Notes: generated by a model from the letters alone, not told the origin. Counted from the stretch's first letter, positions 15,120 to 27,655 are shown. The stretch is DNA of 64,000 nucleotides from Tubiluchus corallicola (GCA_030141605.1 JAQGDQ010000528.1:1-64000), one strand, 5' to 3'. A program made the numbers and translations.

Positions 15120-16585
15120 ACAGACACGCAAGACCACAGTTAAATAGTGACATGCAAGACTACAGTTAAATAGTGACACACTGGACCACAGTTAAATAGT
15201 GACACACGGGACCACAGCTAAATAGTGACACACAAGACCATGGCTAAATAGTGACACACAAGAACACAGCTAAATAGTGACACGCAAGACCATGGCTAAA
15301 TAGTGACACACAAGACCACAGCTAAACAGTGACACACAAGACAACAGTTAAATAGTGACACACAAGACCACAGTTAAATAGTGACACACAAGACAACAGT
15401 TAAACAGTGACACGCAAGACAACAGTTAAATAGTGACACACAAGACAACAGTTAAATAGTGACACACAAGACAACAGTTAAATAGTGTTACACAAGACAA
15501 CAGTTAAATAGTGACACACAAGACAACAGTTAAATAGTGTTACACAAGACAACAGTTAAATAGTGACACACAAGACAACAGTTGAATAGTGACACACAAG
15601 ACCACAGTTAAATAGTGACACACAAGACAACAGTTAAACAGTGACACACAAGACAACAGTTAAATAGTGACACACAAGACAACAGTTAAATAGTGACACA
15701 CAAGACAACAGTTAAATAGTGTTACACAAGACAACAGTTAAATAGTGTTACACAAGACAACAGTTAAATAGTGACACACAAGACAACAGTTAAATAGTGA
15801 CACACAAGACAACAGTTAAATAGTGACACACAAGACAACAGTTAAATAGTGCCACACAAGAACACAGCTAAATAGTGACACGCAAGACCATGGCTAAATA
15901 GTGACACACAAGACCACAGTTAAATAGTGACACACAAGACCACAGTTAAATAGTGACACACAAGACCACAGCTAAATAGTGACACACGGGACCACAGCTA
16001 AATAGTGACACACGGGACCACAGTTAAATAGTGACACACAGGACCACAGTTAAATAGTGACACACAAGACCACAGTTAAATAGTGACACACAAGACCACA
16101 GTTAAATAGTGACACACAAGACCACAGTTAAATAGTGACACACAAGACCACAGTTAAATAGTGACACACAAGACCACGGCTAAATAGTGACACACAAGAC
16201 CATGGCTAAATAGTGACACACAAGACCATGGCTAAATAGTGACACACAAGACCACAACTAAATAGTGACACACAAGACCACAGTTAAATAGTGACACACA
16301 AGACCACAGTTAAATAGTGGCACACAAGACCACAGTTAAACAGTAACACACAAGACCACAATTAAATAGTGACACACAACACCACAGTTAAATAATGACA
16401 CACAAGATTACAGTTAAATAGTAACACACAAGATCACCGTTAAATAGTGACACACAAGACCACAATTAAATAGTGACACACAAGACCACAGTTAAATAGT
16501 GACACACAAGACCACAGTTGAATAGTGACACACAAGACAACAATTAAAGAATGAATGACACAAAAGACCACACCTAAATAGTGAA
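15120..16585. repeat. 26-bp minisatellite, about 56 copies (1.5 kb)
   Basis: The unit runs gacacacaagaccacagtta followed by aatagt, 26 bp. Variants (gacaac, gaccatggc, cacgggacc, gttacac) occur in clustered blocks. The pair aagaacacagctaaatagt plus cgcaagaccatggc occurs at about 15261 and again at 15859, an offset of 598 bp, which is exactly 23 units. This indicates multi-unit duplication. Confidence 0.96.
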
Positions 16586-16679
16586 ACTGTCTGGATTAGA
16601 ATAAACATCACGTGACTAAAATACAGATGAAAGCTTAATAATTAATTTTAACTTGTGTTTTGCATACAGTCATGACTTT

Positions 16680-17015
16680 TTTAACTTAAAGAGAAAGAAA
16701 AGGCAATTATAAACTATGTCTCCAAAAACTTTCCACGCAAAGTTATATTACTTAACGTTATATTATGCTTACATAGTTAAAAGACTTATATAAGTAGAAA
16801 AGAAATTTTTTAGTAATTTAAAATGTTTGTGGCAACTGGTAAAATGTCACTGACTCACATTAACAGCAAGCACCTCTAGTTCATCAAAAGTTATTGACAA
16901 GATAAAATAATTTACACTTTGGTTAATTAATGAAGTGTGTGCTACAACTGCTCTGATTTTTTTAATTTTTAGCATGATGCAAGTAAAGGTTGTCTTGTGC
17001 TTTAATGAAAATGTG
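16680..17015 (+). repeat. Dispersed repeat family, copy B
   Basis: Begins with gaaagaaaaggcaattataa and carries the caaagttatattacttaac block and a diverged gacaagataaaataattta block. It is shorter than copy A: the atggctgcacctaac block is missing. Confidence 0.7.
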
Positions 17016-18060
17016 ACGTGATGCTGACAAGCTACTCACTATAGTCTTCTATCAAATCAACCAACTATAATTAACTAAAACGTATCCCGACTGGTAATTC
17101 AAACATAAAACCAACTTTGCCCAGACTGAGAACGTGAAAAAATTCAGAATTTGAACAAGAGCTGTCGAAAATTTCACTGCTGTTCAATACAGTCGTTACC
17201 ACTAGTATGTTTCCCAGCAGAAACAAAGGAAACGCAAGTCAGAAACTCACAAATTTTACACACTCAACACTAAACGGGTTAATAATTTAGTCAGCAAAAA
17301 AAATCCGTGCAGAGTGCGTCACAAGAAGACAAATTTACCAAAATGTCTTCCTGTAGCTATTTCAAACACAAACGTACAACAGCTTGATCTGTATGTATTA
17401 AAGAAAAATCACTTATTAAACGAAAGACGCGCAAAAACTGAAATTTCTATTTTGTTATGTTTACTGAAGTCAGACAGTCACTCAATCATGAAATCCCTCA
17501 AATGCACTCCTTATCCTTCCCGCTCTTCTTCGATTTGTTCACAGCCCAATACTCAGGAAGACAAAGTATTTGTGCAGTAAACAACAATTTGGCACGATTC
17601 CAAAAACTGCCCAATGGTCAATAGGTCGTGTAAACAACACTTCACTTTGCTTGCAAACATGTCAGTAAAACCAGAACTGCTCTTCACACAGCTTTAGTAT
17701 GTCAGCTTCTTTGGTGTCCAGAACTGTCCAACGTCCAGCAGACCCAGGAGGTTATGAAAATAGCAATAACTGCCAAACCTGTATAAACACAAAGTCAGGG
17801 ATGACCGCAAATGACCAGTGGTCGCCCTCAGGCAGGAAATGGTCAGTAATATAAACTGGGGTACAATATGCGTATGACTGGCACGACTGTCAGAAGTAAA
17901 GACTGTAGACTGAATAAAGATCTCCGACATGAACTATGATTTTATACATGATTACGTGAAGATATGTACAATAATAATACAAAGATAAACTTAGCTAGTG
18001 ATACAACACCTGCCTTCAATTATGATAATAAGCTGATCTACTAATTAAATATGATACCTA
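17016..18060. other. Non-coding stretch
   Basis: Several open frames under 90 codons on both strands; none has recognisable domain character or good splice flanks. Confidence 0.45.
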
Positions 18061-18104
18061 AGTTTTTGTAATAACTGAGGATATATATATATATATATCT
18101 GTAT

Positions 18105-18395
18105 AATATATCGTGTATTGACCACAAAATATGTATTGCAACGATTTCAAGAGTATATATAATATATTATACTATTATATATATATATATTATATCTATA
18201 TCTATCTATATTATATCTAGTATCTATCTACCTATCTATCTATCTATATATATATATATATATATATATAGATAGATAGATAGATAGATAGATAGGTAGA
18301 TAGATACTAGATATAATATAGATAGATATAGATATAATATACTTATAGATAGATAGATAGATAGATATTGTGTATTGACCACAGAATGTATGTAC
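18105..18395. repeat. Long AT/GATA palindrome flanked by direct repeats
   Basis: Bases 18187-18243 are the exact reverse complement of 18284-18340, including the non-periodic landmarks tctagtatc, ctacctatc and ctatattatatc. The centre is a (TATC)n-(TA)n-(GATA)n block. Outside the palindrome the segment tgtattgaccaca plus aaatatgta (about 18115) recurs in direct orientation at about 18369. The molecule could extrude a hairpin with arms of more than 55 bp. Confidence 0.9.
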
Positions 18396-19019
18396 ATAAT
18401 ACAGTCCATATGAAGTCCTCTTCCGTAAGAGTAATTTCATAAACATGAAAAATATGAAACACGCCAAAATAAATAAACAAATAAATGCAACATTTTCACT
18501 CAAACTGAGAATAAAAAGAAAAAGCGCCACGATTATAGAGTGAGTGACTCTCAAACACTTTTAATACTTCATGAGTTTCGCAGCAAAACGATTTGAAGCG
18601 GAGCAGCTTGGGTTCTGCATCAAAATTTAGCTCGGGTATCATACAGTACTATAATGTTGGTCCAGTACAGTTTGCTTTACCTAGCAGACAGGAGACATAT
18701 GAAGAACACGTGGTTTTCGTCTTCAATACCTTTACATTAAAAACAAATCACATGCGCAATTTCACTAGCGTAATAATAACTTGATCTTGCGAATCCTATC
18801 CTTCAAAATACATTTTAATCTTTTTTTATAAATATGATGCTTATTTTAAAGTAGGATATACGAAAGAAATTTTAGTAGCAGCTCAGCATTCTAGCACTGA
18901 ATGAAATGCTAAACGTTAATAGTGTTAAATGCCTCTGCCACCTTAACCATTATTGATCTCTGTTGACTTGCTTCCTTGGTATCATTTCAAAAACCACTGA
19001 AGCAGAAATTTACACTGCT
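18396..19019. other. Non-coding stretch
   Basis: No exon recognised. Confidence 0.4.
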
Positions 19020-19300
19020 TATACACATTTTAAATGCAATCATATTCCCTCAGGCTCTACATAAAATATCTAAGACACAATAGTGGTCCTAGTACAGAAT
19101 CTTGACGCACTCCACAAACAGGCATGAAAGTTACTAGCCAACGGCTTAAACAGTGATAATGTTTGTTTGTTGTATTAGATAAACTACCCAAAGATTGCTA
19201 GGAAATGCAAATCCCATGTCTATTTGACTATAGTGTTTGGCGCGTAAAGTTGAGATTATTGATAGTTTTCCCAACAAAATTAGCCATATAATCTATACAG
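19020..19300 (-). pseudogene. Decayed LINE reverse transcriptase fragment, copy 1
   Basis: The minus strand at about 19061-19125 reads CGVRQDSVLGPLLCLRYF and then a stop. This is the GVxQGSVLGPLLFLxY palm motif of non-LTR reverse transcriptases. The surrounding bases align by eye with the copies at 20.6 kb and 22.05 kb, sharing the order of an acaatagtggtccta-type block and then a ttgacgcactccacaa-type block. No open frame spans the domain. Confidence 0.65.
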
Positions 19301-19979
19301 GTGAAAGTAAGAAAATGCAAGTTACATAAAGTGCATGGAAATGCTGGGTAGCTGTTAAACTGCACATGCTAAGTAATTCACAGTTTTTGTCCTACCTCTA
19401 ACGCTTGGATAAGTGTAAGGCAAACTTCAGAAAACCCTGTAGAACGCGCCGAAATACAATGTCAATATTTGCATACGGCTACTCAAACACAGACCGCGAC
19501 AGACAGCCCTGCCGCGTGTCATGACCTCTGTAGGACAAAACAGGAACTAGTGGAGATAGATATGTGTTTGAACAGCCTTGGTGAGTTTACGAAAATACCT
19601 AAGATGAGCTTGAGCCTAAAGGAAGAGCAAAATGAGCAAAAATAAACAGAGACAAGTAATGGTATTTATATGTAGCATGTGCCGTTTCAGTTATTTTGAA
19701 AAAGCAACGAGAAGACCATGGTGTTTATAATTTTCTGAGAATTTTATCACTTGAATATTTTGCTTTAACAATCTTCAAATGGTAAAAAGAAGAGGACCAC
19801 ACAAATAGCAGACAAAAGGCTTGCCATGAACAACCAAACAAACGAAAAAAAAAACAAAGAGTGTGCTCACAAATTACATCAAATCAACTTTCCAAAAATT
19901 AGTTATCTAATTAAAATTAAGGAACGTCGTTGCTAGTTATAGAACGTTCTTCCATTTTCACTGCCAGTTTTTCCAACCT
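19301..19979. other. Non-coding stretch
   Basis: No coding exon recognised. It ends in a pyrimidine-rich region that serves the next candidate acceptor. Confidence 0.4.
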
Positions 19980-20061
19980 GTGTCTCTATCTCCCTCTCTC
20001 TCTTTCATTTATTCCTCTGTCTGTCGTATTCTCTCTCTCTTTCTTACTAAAAAACCTGCAG

Positions 20062-20195
20062 GAAAACAAATTGGAGGAGAAAAAACGGATCAAAAGAACA
20101 TCAAGAGCATCGCCAAACGTCTCCAGAGCGCCACTAAAGAAATCACCACCAGTTACTCTTCACAAGTCCACTCAAGACGTGCGGTTAAGAGTTAA
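20062..20195 (+). CDS. Possible terminal coding exon, product unknown
   Basis: A textbook splice acceptor precedes it: a CT-rich tract at 19981-20044, a ttactaa branch-site-like heptamer at about 20044-20050, then cctgcag with AG at 20060-20061. From 20062 two frames stay open. One (entered with two leading bases) gives about 44 lysine-rich, amphipathic residues containing IKSIAKRLQSATKEITTSY and stops at 20195. The other gives a basic, proline/serine-rich peptide that stops at 20205. No domain is recognised and no upstream partner exon was found. It could be the last exon of a plus-strand gene or a chance acceptor. Confidence 0.25.
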
Positions 20196-20509
20196 CGTCC
20201 ATTGAGGGTTAAGCTTATTAGTGAGAGAAGCTTACAAACCTGTAACCAATACTCACTGACATTCACACACACGCAGAATCAAATACGAAGGAAGAATATT
20301 ATCAGGAGCCGCGGGAGAAGGCTTAGCTGAGAAACGGATATACCGGCTGACTGATTCACAGCGTCCGGGAGAGATCCGGTATAGCGCCTGAAAACAACTT
20401 GACGACCGGGTTTCGTTTCATTTCTGCTCACCTAGATGAATAAAACTCAAAACATGCAACTCTGTGCGTCGCTTTAATGTCAGCAGCTTAGATAATCGAT
20501 TTCGTGCGC

Positions 20510-20760
20510 TTCTGATTGATCAATAAATTACTTAAATGAAACCAATACGAAGGACAGATGTGTGAATTGTCATACATTTTATACGCCTATTCTGCCTTTG
20601 TCACATCCAAGAAACAAGAACGGCCCAGGAAGCAAACCTTGGCGCACTCCCAGGCCCCAACAGGCAGAATCAGCATGGTAAGTGATCATCTAAACCGCGA
20701 TATTGTTTATTTATTATATAAGACGCTGCCGTAGTCACCAGCATTCCATATTGAAGCCAG
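20510..20760 (-). pseudogene. Decayed LINE reverse transcriptase fragment, copy 2
   Basis: Minus-strand bases near 20590-20655 read GVRQGLLPGPFLFLGC, matching the LINE palm motif GVxQGSVLGPLLFL. The flanks match copy 3 at 22.0 kb over roughly 150 bp (catttatacg-type start, cttggcgcactcccag-type block, catctaaaccgcgatatt-type end). Confidence 0.65.
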
Positions 20761-21919
20761 CTGGCCGGTGTGTTCAGTAGCTGCTGAAATGCTAAAGAAT
20801 TTACATACAAGCATTTCAGTGCAAAACATTAATTACCATTGGCAGTAACTTACTCAGATAACATACTCATGGCGGAAAACATACTTAGATAAAGCCACAT
20901 AAAATATATATGTAACTTTTAATCACACACTCAAGCAAACTTAGGTCATACCTAGATAAAAAATGAGCTGAATCAGCGAGTAATTAAATTTGATAAACAA
21001 GTTTGTAGAATATTACAACAACGCATACCTAAGGAGACACGCCTAATTCTCACATCAATGTAAACATGCTGTTTTGAGCTCAGCTTATTCAATCTCTAAA
21101 CATGTCCCAGCAGCAAAATCTTTACTACAATTTAAATATGACAAAACACTTTTGCGCAAAACTTCGACCTTCTTTTAAGAAAAGAGACTTGCCACCCAAA
21201 AAAATCTAGTTCTTAGTACATGCACACTATTCAAATATTTGAACTGTAAACTGAATAACTGTAAACACTTTTTAATGCACTGTAGACTATCGTAGTTGCT
21301 ATTCTGTAGCTGCTATTTAATTCTTTGTCTTGTTTTCTGTATTTTGCTGTAACTAACATCTTGGAAACATTAGTCGTATTCTTACTCTAAAAATTGCAGT
21401 AAAATAGATGTACAAGTCAACCAGTCAACTACTATCATAATCTTGCAAAGAACCATAGTCAACATTAGTATTCAAAGTCAATTTTTGACGTTTAATACCA
21501 TTATATTCTGTACTAAACCTACAGCAACAAAGACGCCACTAAATACATATTTACAACTTTATATAACTGGTAAAAGTTCACAACACCACACAATGTAAAC
21601 CTACCAGTTATTTATGAATGAAATCCCACGCACTGGTAAGTCTGTGTATACGGGTGTGTAACTTACACTTAAAAACATCCCACAATTAGTTCTGAATAAG
21701 GCAAAAAACCAGCGCTACGCTGACGCCCACTAAAGTTGTATTACCATGATTATTATTATTATAAATAGCACCGTTAAATGTGTGGATAGTTTATCATTCC
21801 CGCTCATTGCAGACTAGCTAGTCATCAATAAATTTCATGCCAATCAAAACACTCAGAGTTTTTGCACAGTAAGAAAACCTGCAAGGTTTATGTAAGGCGT
21901 AAATTGAGCGTTTAAAATT
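20761..21919. other. Non-coding stretch
   Basis: No exon recognised. Confidence 0.4.
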
Positions 21920-22280
21920 TAAACACTTGTGGCTCTGACGATACACGCCATGAAATATCAGGCCAAGAACTTCCCAGGCAGCCAAACTCGAATATTTTTT
22001 GTTCCAGCGTACATTTTATACGATTACATCTCATCTTTATCACATACTCAAGAAACAACAGTGGTCCCAGCATTAGACCTTGGCGCATTCCCGAGCCCCA
22101 GTATGCAAAATCACCGTGACAAGTGGCTATCTAAACAACGATATTACAATAAGCAGCAATCATTGACAAGATAACTTAGTTAAAAATTTTTGGTTAATGA
22201 TTCCTGCCTGATTTCAATGAAGTGCCAATTTTTTGGACTATAGCATTTGCTGCAAATTAATTAACTTTTGCATAACTGTA
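21920..22280 (-). pseudogene. Decayed LINE reverse transcriptase fragment, copy 3
   Basis: Minus-strand bases near 22030-22098 read GMRQGLMLGPLLFLEYV, the LINE palm motif with Arg in place of the usual Pro, as in copies 1 and 2. The plus-strand frame over 21929-22174 is a shadow of this fragment. Confidence 0.65.
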
Positions 22281-23055
22281 TGGCATGACGACAATGAAAC
22301 ATCAACATGCTAATAATCATGAATTTACGCAAGGTCCAGAAAGAAACTGTACTTTGTTCTCGTAGCCAATAACCTAATTCTACTTGTTAAGCTACTCTCC
22401 TACAAAAACAAAAATCATTTAACTGGTAATAATTAAGCAAACACGCTTGAAGCAACAGTAGTAACAGCTGCATTAGTGAAACTCACAGTCAAACAATTCG
22501 TACTGAAAACCGGCATGTAACCAGACAAAAACTTGCATAACGTGACGGACTACTAAACTGGGTAAAATTCCGATCAATATTCGGACGGAAGCCAGACTGT
22601 CGGGAACCAGCAAACGCTCAAATGCGTCAAGCAGTAGAAATCAACTTTCTCCTGGTGAATGGAGTTGAAAAGTTGAATAAGATACAACAGCAGCTCATAA
22701 ACTTGGGTAGAAAGAAGCCACCATCATGTATACAACTATAGCTAATGCGCTGTAAGACAACACAGAGGAATTTTAGCTGTAACTATATAATAAATATCTG
22801 CTAAATTAATAAATCATGGTGACAATGTTTACAACCTAGTAAGTCCTGTCAAAGAAGCAAACAGCCGGTTAGTTTATTCAAAAGCAAACTTACAAACAAA
22901 CAAAACCACAAATCTGCTTTTTGCTTGGTTATTTGAACCTAATAATTATGATAATTATATCTTTCATAAGTAAATAAAATACAATCACATAGCATAAATA
23001 TAAAGTTAAATACTTGTATAATTTAATGATGTTTAAGACATAATATGATATGATA
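22281..23055. other. Non-coding stretch
   Basis: No exon recognised. Confidence 0.4.
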
Positions 23056-23350
23056 TACAATGTAATGTGATGTGATGTGATGTGATGTGATGTGATGTGA
23101 TGTGATGTGATGTGATGTGATGTGATGTGATGTGATGTGATGTAATATAATATAATATAATATAATATAATATAATATAATATAATATAATATAATATAA
23201 TATAATATAATATAATATAATATAATATAATATAATATAATATAATAAAATATGATATAATATAATAATACAATACAATAAAACACAATACAATACAATA
23301 AAACACAATACAATACAATAAAACACAATACAATACAATATATATATATA
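23056..23350. repeat. Three abutting pentanucleotide-phase satellites
   Basis: A (GATGT)n block at about 23060-23142 changes directly into (AATAT)n at 23143-23265 and then into caata/caataaaaca units (a 5/15-bp period) to about 23340, ending in a TA run. The five-base phase is kept across the first junction, and GATGT to AATAT needs only G-to-A changes. Long Ile/Tyr and Thr/Ser/His frames on the minus strand are artefacts. Confidence 0.95.
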
Positions 23351-24804
23351 TAATATAATACACAATGTGCATGACGTTCATGATCACAACTGTAAAAGAA
23401 ACAATGCTAATCAGTTAACTGATGAATCCAACATGAAAACCAGTAGTCCAATACAGTTTCATTGTGTAAAGATAGAGCTGTTCACCTTGACCAGACAATT
23501 GAGTAAGCAAATCCTTCAGACTAAAACTTACTTATTTACAACACAAATACTACTACAAAAATACGATTAATAAAAATTTTATAGTTTAAGAAAGAAAGTT
23601 GTTTAATTTCAAACATGAGATTCGTAAAAACACATTTACAGTAAAAAAATTAAAATTTAAAAAAAAAATGTAATATTAAATTAATAAAATAAATATTTAA
23701 AACTTTAAGTTTACTTCTATAATACAGTAAAAATCACTTATGTTAAAAATTAATAAAAACAGTTGCAAATAAAATCTACAGCTGACCCAGCTATTAATAT
23801 CATTAAACGACCATTAACAACACTAAGCTCTCCCTTGTATAGCAACAATTGCGCATGCGCATGCCTGTACTTCAATACTCTAAATAAATCACTCATTAAG
23901 CCACATTCTCGACTTAGTCAATAACTGGACACTGGAATGCAACTAGCCAACGGCTACCACATGCGGACCTACTTTCTCCAGAGGGCTGACGCTGCTAATC
24001 GAGAAACTGGCAAGGGGTGTTTCTGAACCGGCAAGGGTGTTTCTGAACTTCAATGTAACAAGGGCAGGCCTTTTCAGTCACATTATAGCACAGGGAGAGA
24101 CAAAGTCGTGAAGCATCAGGTTTTTATAGACGTCATTATTTACGCCCCCTGTGAGCGGATAAAAGAACTGTCGTGTATCAACATTCACGTCTCTGCCAGC
24201 GTTGGAACTGTGGATCTGGTTGAAAAGAAATCTAAATCTAGTTAAGCAGGAGTTGTTGAATGAGGTCTACTACATGGTGTACTAGCATTATACCATGAAG
24301 AGATGATTAACACTAGAGGATGCGGATGAATCAGCTTCCTACTCCCTGGGATGCTGCAGCATGGACTGAAATTAAATGGAGAAATTACATTAGACTAATT
24401 GCCATCAATATCCAATAACTTCAGTCCATCGCAAAGAGCACTTTTAAGCAGAGAAACAACTCTTCAAATATGTGCAAAAGGGGTGACTGAACCACACACA
24501 TCTTTTGAAGTTCATTCCTCATTCTATCACCAATAACAGCTGAATCAAATAACTTTAATGAAATATTCTAATTAAAGACGTGCAGTCTAATAAGTCACAC
24601 CCTCGGAACATGAAGACGACAGGGCCTATCAACCTTGATAACCTAAAAGATTTTTCAAGATGCACTTTCTCCAGATCTTAGATACCTTTTGCTACCACAA
24701 AGAAACAGTTATAAACTAGTCTAGTAAATCAGTTGTTCCTTAAACTATGCTAGCTTTTTTGTGTAATTATTACCAATATTAGGGCAGAGAACACTGTTTA
24801 GTTG
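23351..24804. other. Non-coding stretch
   Basis: No exon recognised. A gataaaag element near 24158 with a possible initiator 20 bases on was considered and not called as a promoter. Confidence 0.4.
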
Positions 24805-25695
24805 ATTACTCTATAAGAGTGAGTCCAGAAAATGACCAGTTGAATTCATCCCCAGTGCAAATGCATTACTCTATAAGAGTGAGTCCAGAAAATGACCAGT
24901 TGAATTCATTCCCAGTGCAAATGCATTACTCTATAAGAGTGAGTCCAGAAAATGACCAGTTGAATTCATTCCCAGTGCAAATGTATTACTCTATATGAGT
25001 GAGTCCAGAAAACGACCAGTCGAATTCGTTCCCAGTACAAATGCATTACTCTATATGAGTGAGTCCAGAAAATGACCAGTTGAATTCATTCCCAGTGCAA
25101 ATGTATTACTCTATATGAGTTGAGTCCAGAAAACGACCAGTCGAATTCGTTCCCAGTACAAATGCATTACTCTATATGAGTGAGTCCAGAAAATGACCAG
25201 TTGAACTCGTTCCCAGTACAAATGCATTACTCTATAAGAGTGAGTCCAGAAAATGACCAGTTGAATTCATTCCCAGTGCAAATGCATTACTCTATATGAG
25301 TGAGTCCAGAAAATGAGCAGTTGAATTCATTCCCAGTGCAAATGCATTACTCTATAAGAGTGAGTCCAGAAAATGACCAGTTAAAATCATTCCCAGTGCA
25401 AATGCATTACTCTATAAGAGAGAGTCCAGAAAATGACCAATCAAATTCATTCCCAGTGCAAATGCATTACACTATATGAGTGAGTCCAGAAAATGACCAG
25501 TCGAATTCGTTCCCAGTACAAATGCATTACTCCTATATGAGTGAGTCCAGAAAATGACCAGTTGAATTCGTTCCTAGTGCAAATGCATTACTCTATAAGA
25601 GAGAGTCCAGAAAATGACCAATCAAATTCATTACTCTATATAAGTGAGTCCAGAAAATGACCAATCGAATTCATTCCCAGTGCAAATGCTGAACA
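24805..25695. repeat. 60-bp minisatellite, about 15 copies
   Basis: Period of 60 bp with landmarks attactctataagagtgag, tccagaaaatgaccagttga and attcattcccagtgcaaatg. Subtypes alternate (ataagag or atatgag; ttcattcccagtg or ttcgttcccagta). The last copies carry a partial-unit deletion near 25630. Confidence 0.96.
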
Positions 25696-25854
25696 GAAAT
25701 GCTAGCTCAGTCTTAATCATTATCTGCTTGTGTGAATCAGGAAGAAATTTGCTTAGTAAACTTGTAATAAAAATGAACAATGTAATTTTCATCAAAAGAA
25801 AAAAAATCACTGATATCCAGTGAGTTTGCACACACAAATTGCAGCGTTTGTCAC

Positions 25855-25935
25855 CACCACAAACATCATCACCACCATCATCGTCATCATCACCATAATC
25901 ATCATCATCACCACCACCACCACCACCACCATGAA
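25855..25935. repeat. CAC/CAT trinucleotide microsatellite
   Basis: Imperfect (CAT)n/(CAC)n run ending in (CAC)7-8. Confidence 0.9.
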
Positions 25936-26365
25936 CATCACTGCCATCATTACCAATACACTGCTACTGCAGCTTTAACAAGAATATCTTAGACAACAAA
26001 GCCAGCCTCAGCAATTGACAAGCGCTAGCGCGCCAACGGACAAAGTCAAAAACCTTCCTAAAAGCAAAAAACTGTTTGACGAGTAAAAGCGAAACTTGTG
26101 TGCATAGCGGATTATCTGTGTGCTTAACGGATTATCTCATTCTTGTTTCACTCTACAGGTGGCAAAGAATGTGGAAATGGTGCTGCAGGCGTTTTAAATG
26201 TTTAACTTACACACCAAAGGGTATATATAGAGAAGACATATTAGATTCTAAAGTCTTAGAAATTACAATGACGGAGTCAGTTAACACAATGAAACTGAAT
26301 CATCAGGAAAGTAAACAGATGCCAGGGACATTAATCAATTTTGTTTTACTATATTCTGCACTTTC
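25936..26365. other. Non-coding stretch
   Basis: A 20-bp direct duplication (gtgtgcatagcggattatct and a near copy gtgtgcttaacggattatct) lies at about 26098-26136. A pyrimidine-rich tctacag acceptor at 26158 is followed by frames that close quickly. Confidence 0.4.
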
Positions 26366-27028
26366 TGAAAGTTCTATAAATGCAAAGACAAGAACTAGGT
26401 AGGACATGAAAGTTCTATAAATGTAAAGATGAGAACTAGGTAAGATATGAAGGTTCTATAAATGTAAAGATGAGAACTAGGTAGGACCTGAAAGTTCTAT
26501 AAATGTAAAGATGAGAACTAGGTAAGATATGAAGGTTCTGTATACGTAAGGATGAGAACTAGGTAGGAGATGAAAGTTCTATACATGTAAAGATGAGAAC
26601 TAGGTAGGACATGAAAATTCTATAAATGTAATGATGAGAACTAGGTAGGACATGAAAATTCTATAAATGTAATGATGAGAACTAGGTAGGACATGAAAAT
26701 TCTATAAATGTAATGATGAGAACTAGGTAGGACATGAAAATTCTATAAATGTAATGATGAGAACTAGGTAGGACATGAAAGTTCTATAAATGTAATGATG
26801 AGAACTAGGTAGGACATGAAAATTCTATAAATGTAATGATGAGAACTAGGTAGAACATGAAAATTCTATAAATGTAATGATGAGAACTAGGTAGGACATG
26901 AAAATTCTATAAATGTAATGATGAGAACTAGGCAGGACATGAAAGTTCTATAAATGTAAAGACAAGAACTAGGTAAAACACAAAAGTTCCATACATGTAA
27001 AGATGGGAATTAGGTAGGACATGAAAGT
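26366..27028. repeat. 41-bp minisatellite, about 16 copies
   Basis: Period of 41 bp, measured from atgaaagttc at 26406 to atgaaggttc at 26447. The unit contains ttctataaatgtaa, gatgagaactaggtagga. Central copies share aaaattctataaatgtaatg and are nearly identical; edge copies diverge. Confidence 0.95.
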
Positions 27029-27340
27029 TCACATCAAACAAATCCAACCAAATAGCTTTTCAACATGAAGTTTTTATAATTCAACGTTTTTTTGTATAAA
27101 CATATTTTTATTTAATCATAACATTTGCTACGCACTACAGTTATACATAACTGTTTTCAAATACCTTAGGCTGCAATGCAGAAGAAATGCATCTTACGAA
27201 ATATGGTGCATGGCTACTGAAGATTTTTATAGCTTTTTTCAAAGCAAGCAATGAAGTGACCACACGTATTCAGAGTTTTGGAGATTTCTGGTTTCACAGT
27301 CTAAACATGATGTTTTTTATTTTTAACAATCAAGCTAAAA

Positions 27341-27655
27341 TTACATAAAGCTTATAAACTGAGACAAGATTATGCTTATATCCTTACATCTTTATGCAGG
27401 GTAGGTTAGTTTGTAATTTACCTGATAGGCCATGTAAAATACAAGTACAGGTAAACAACTCTAGCAAACCCACACACACAGGGAAACTTCAATTTACCTA
27501 CATAAAACATATAAACTGAGCCAAGATTATATTTATGTCTTTACATCTATGTGCAAGGCGGGTTAGTTTACAATTTTAGCTGCTAGGCATGTAAAACAGG
27601 TAACATCTAAACAGATCTAACACACCCACCCACCCAGGGAAACTTCAATTTACCT
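27341..27655. repeat. Two tandem copies of a ~165-bp segment
   Basis: Copy one (27341-27500) and copy two (27506-27655) share aaactgag.caagattat, tttacatct, gggttagttt and cagggaaacttcaatttacc in the same order. They are clearly diverged. Confidence 0.8.

Noticed and set aside
22929-23387. Long Ile/Tyr/Thr/Ser/His frames on the minus strand
   Set aside because: They follow the pentanucleotide repeats; three frames are open at once.
24120-24245. Core promoter with gataaaag and a possible initiator
   Set aside because: The spacing (about 20 bases) is short and no coding exon follows.
24805-25695. Regular 60-bp repeats as a CRISPR array
   Set aside because: There are no unique spacers between repeats; units are contiguous, and the locus is eukaryotic.
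26076-26402. 108-codon frame with an acceptor-like tctacag at 26158
   Set aside because: Its end runs into the 41-bp minisatellite and no protein character is seen.
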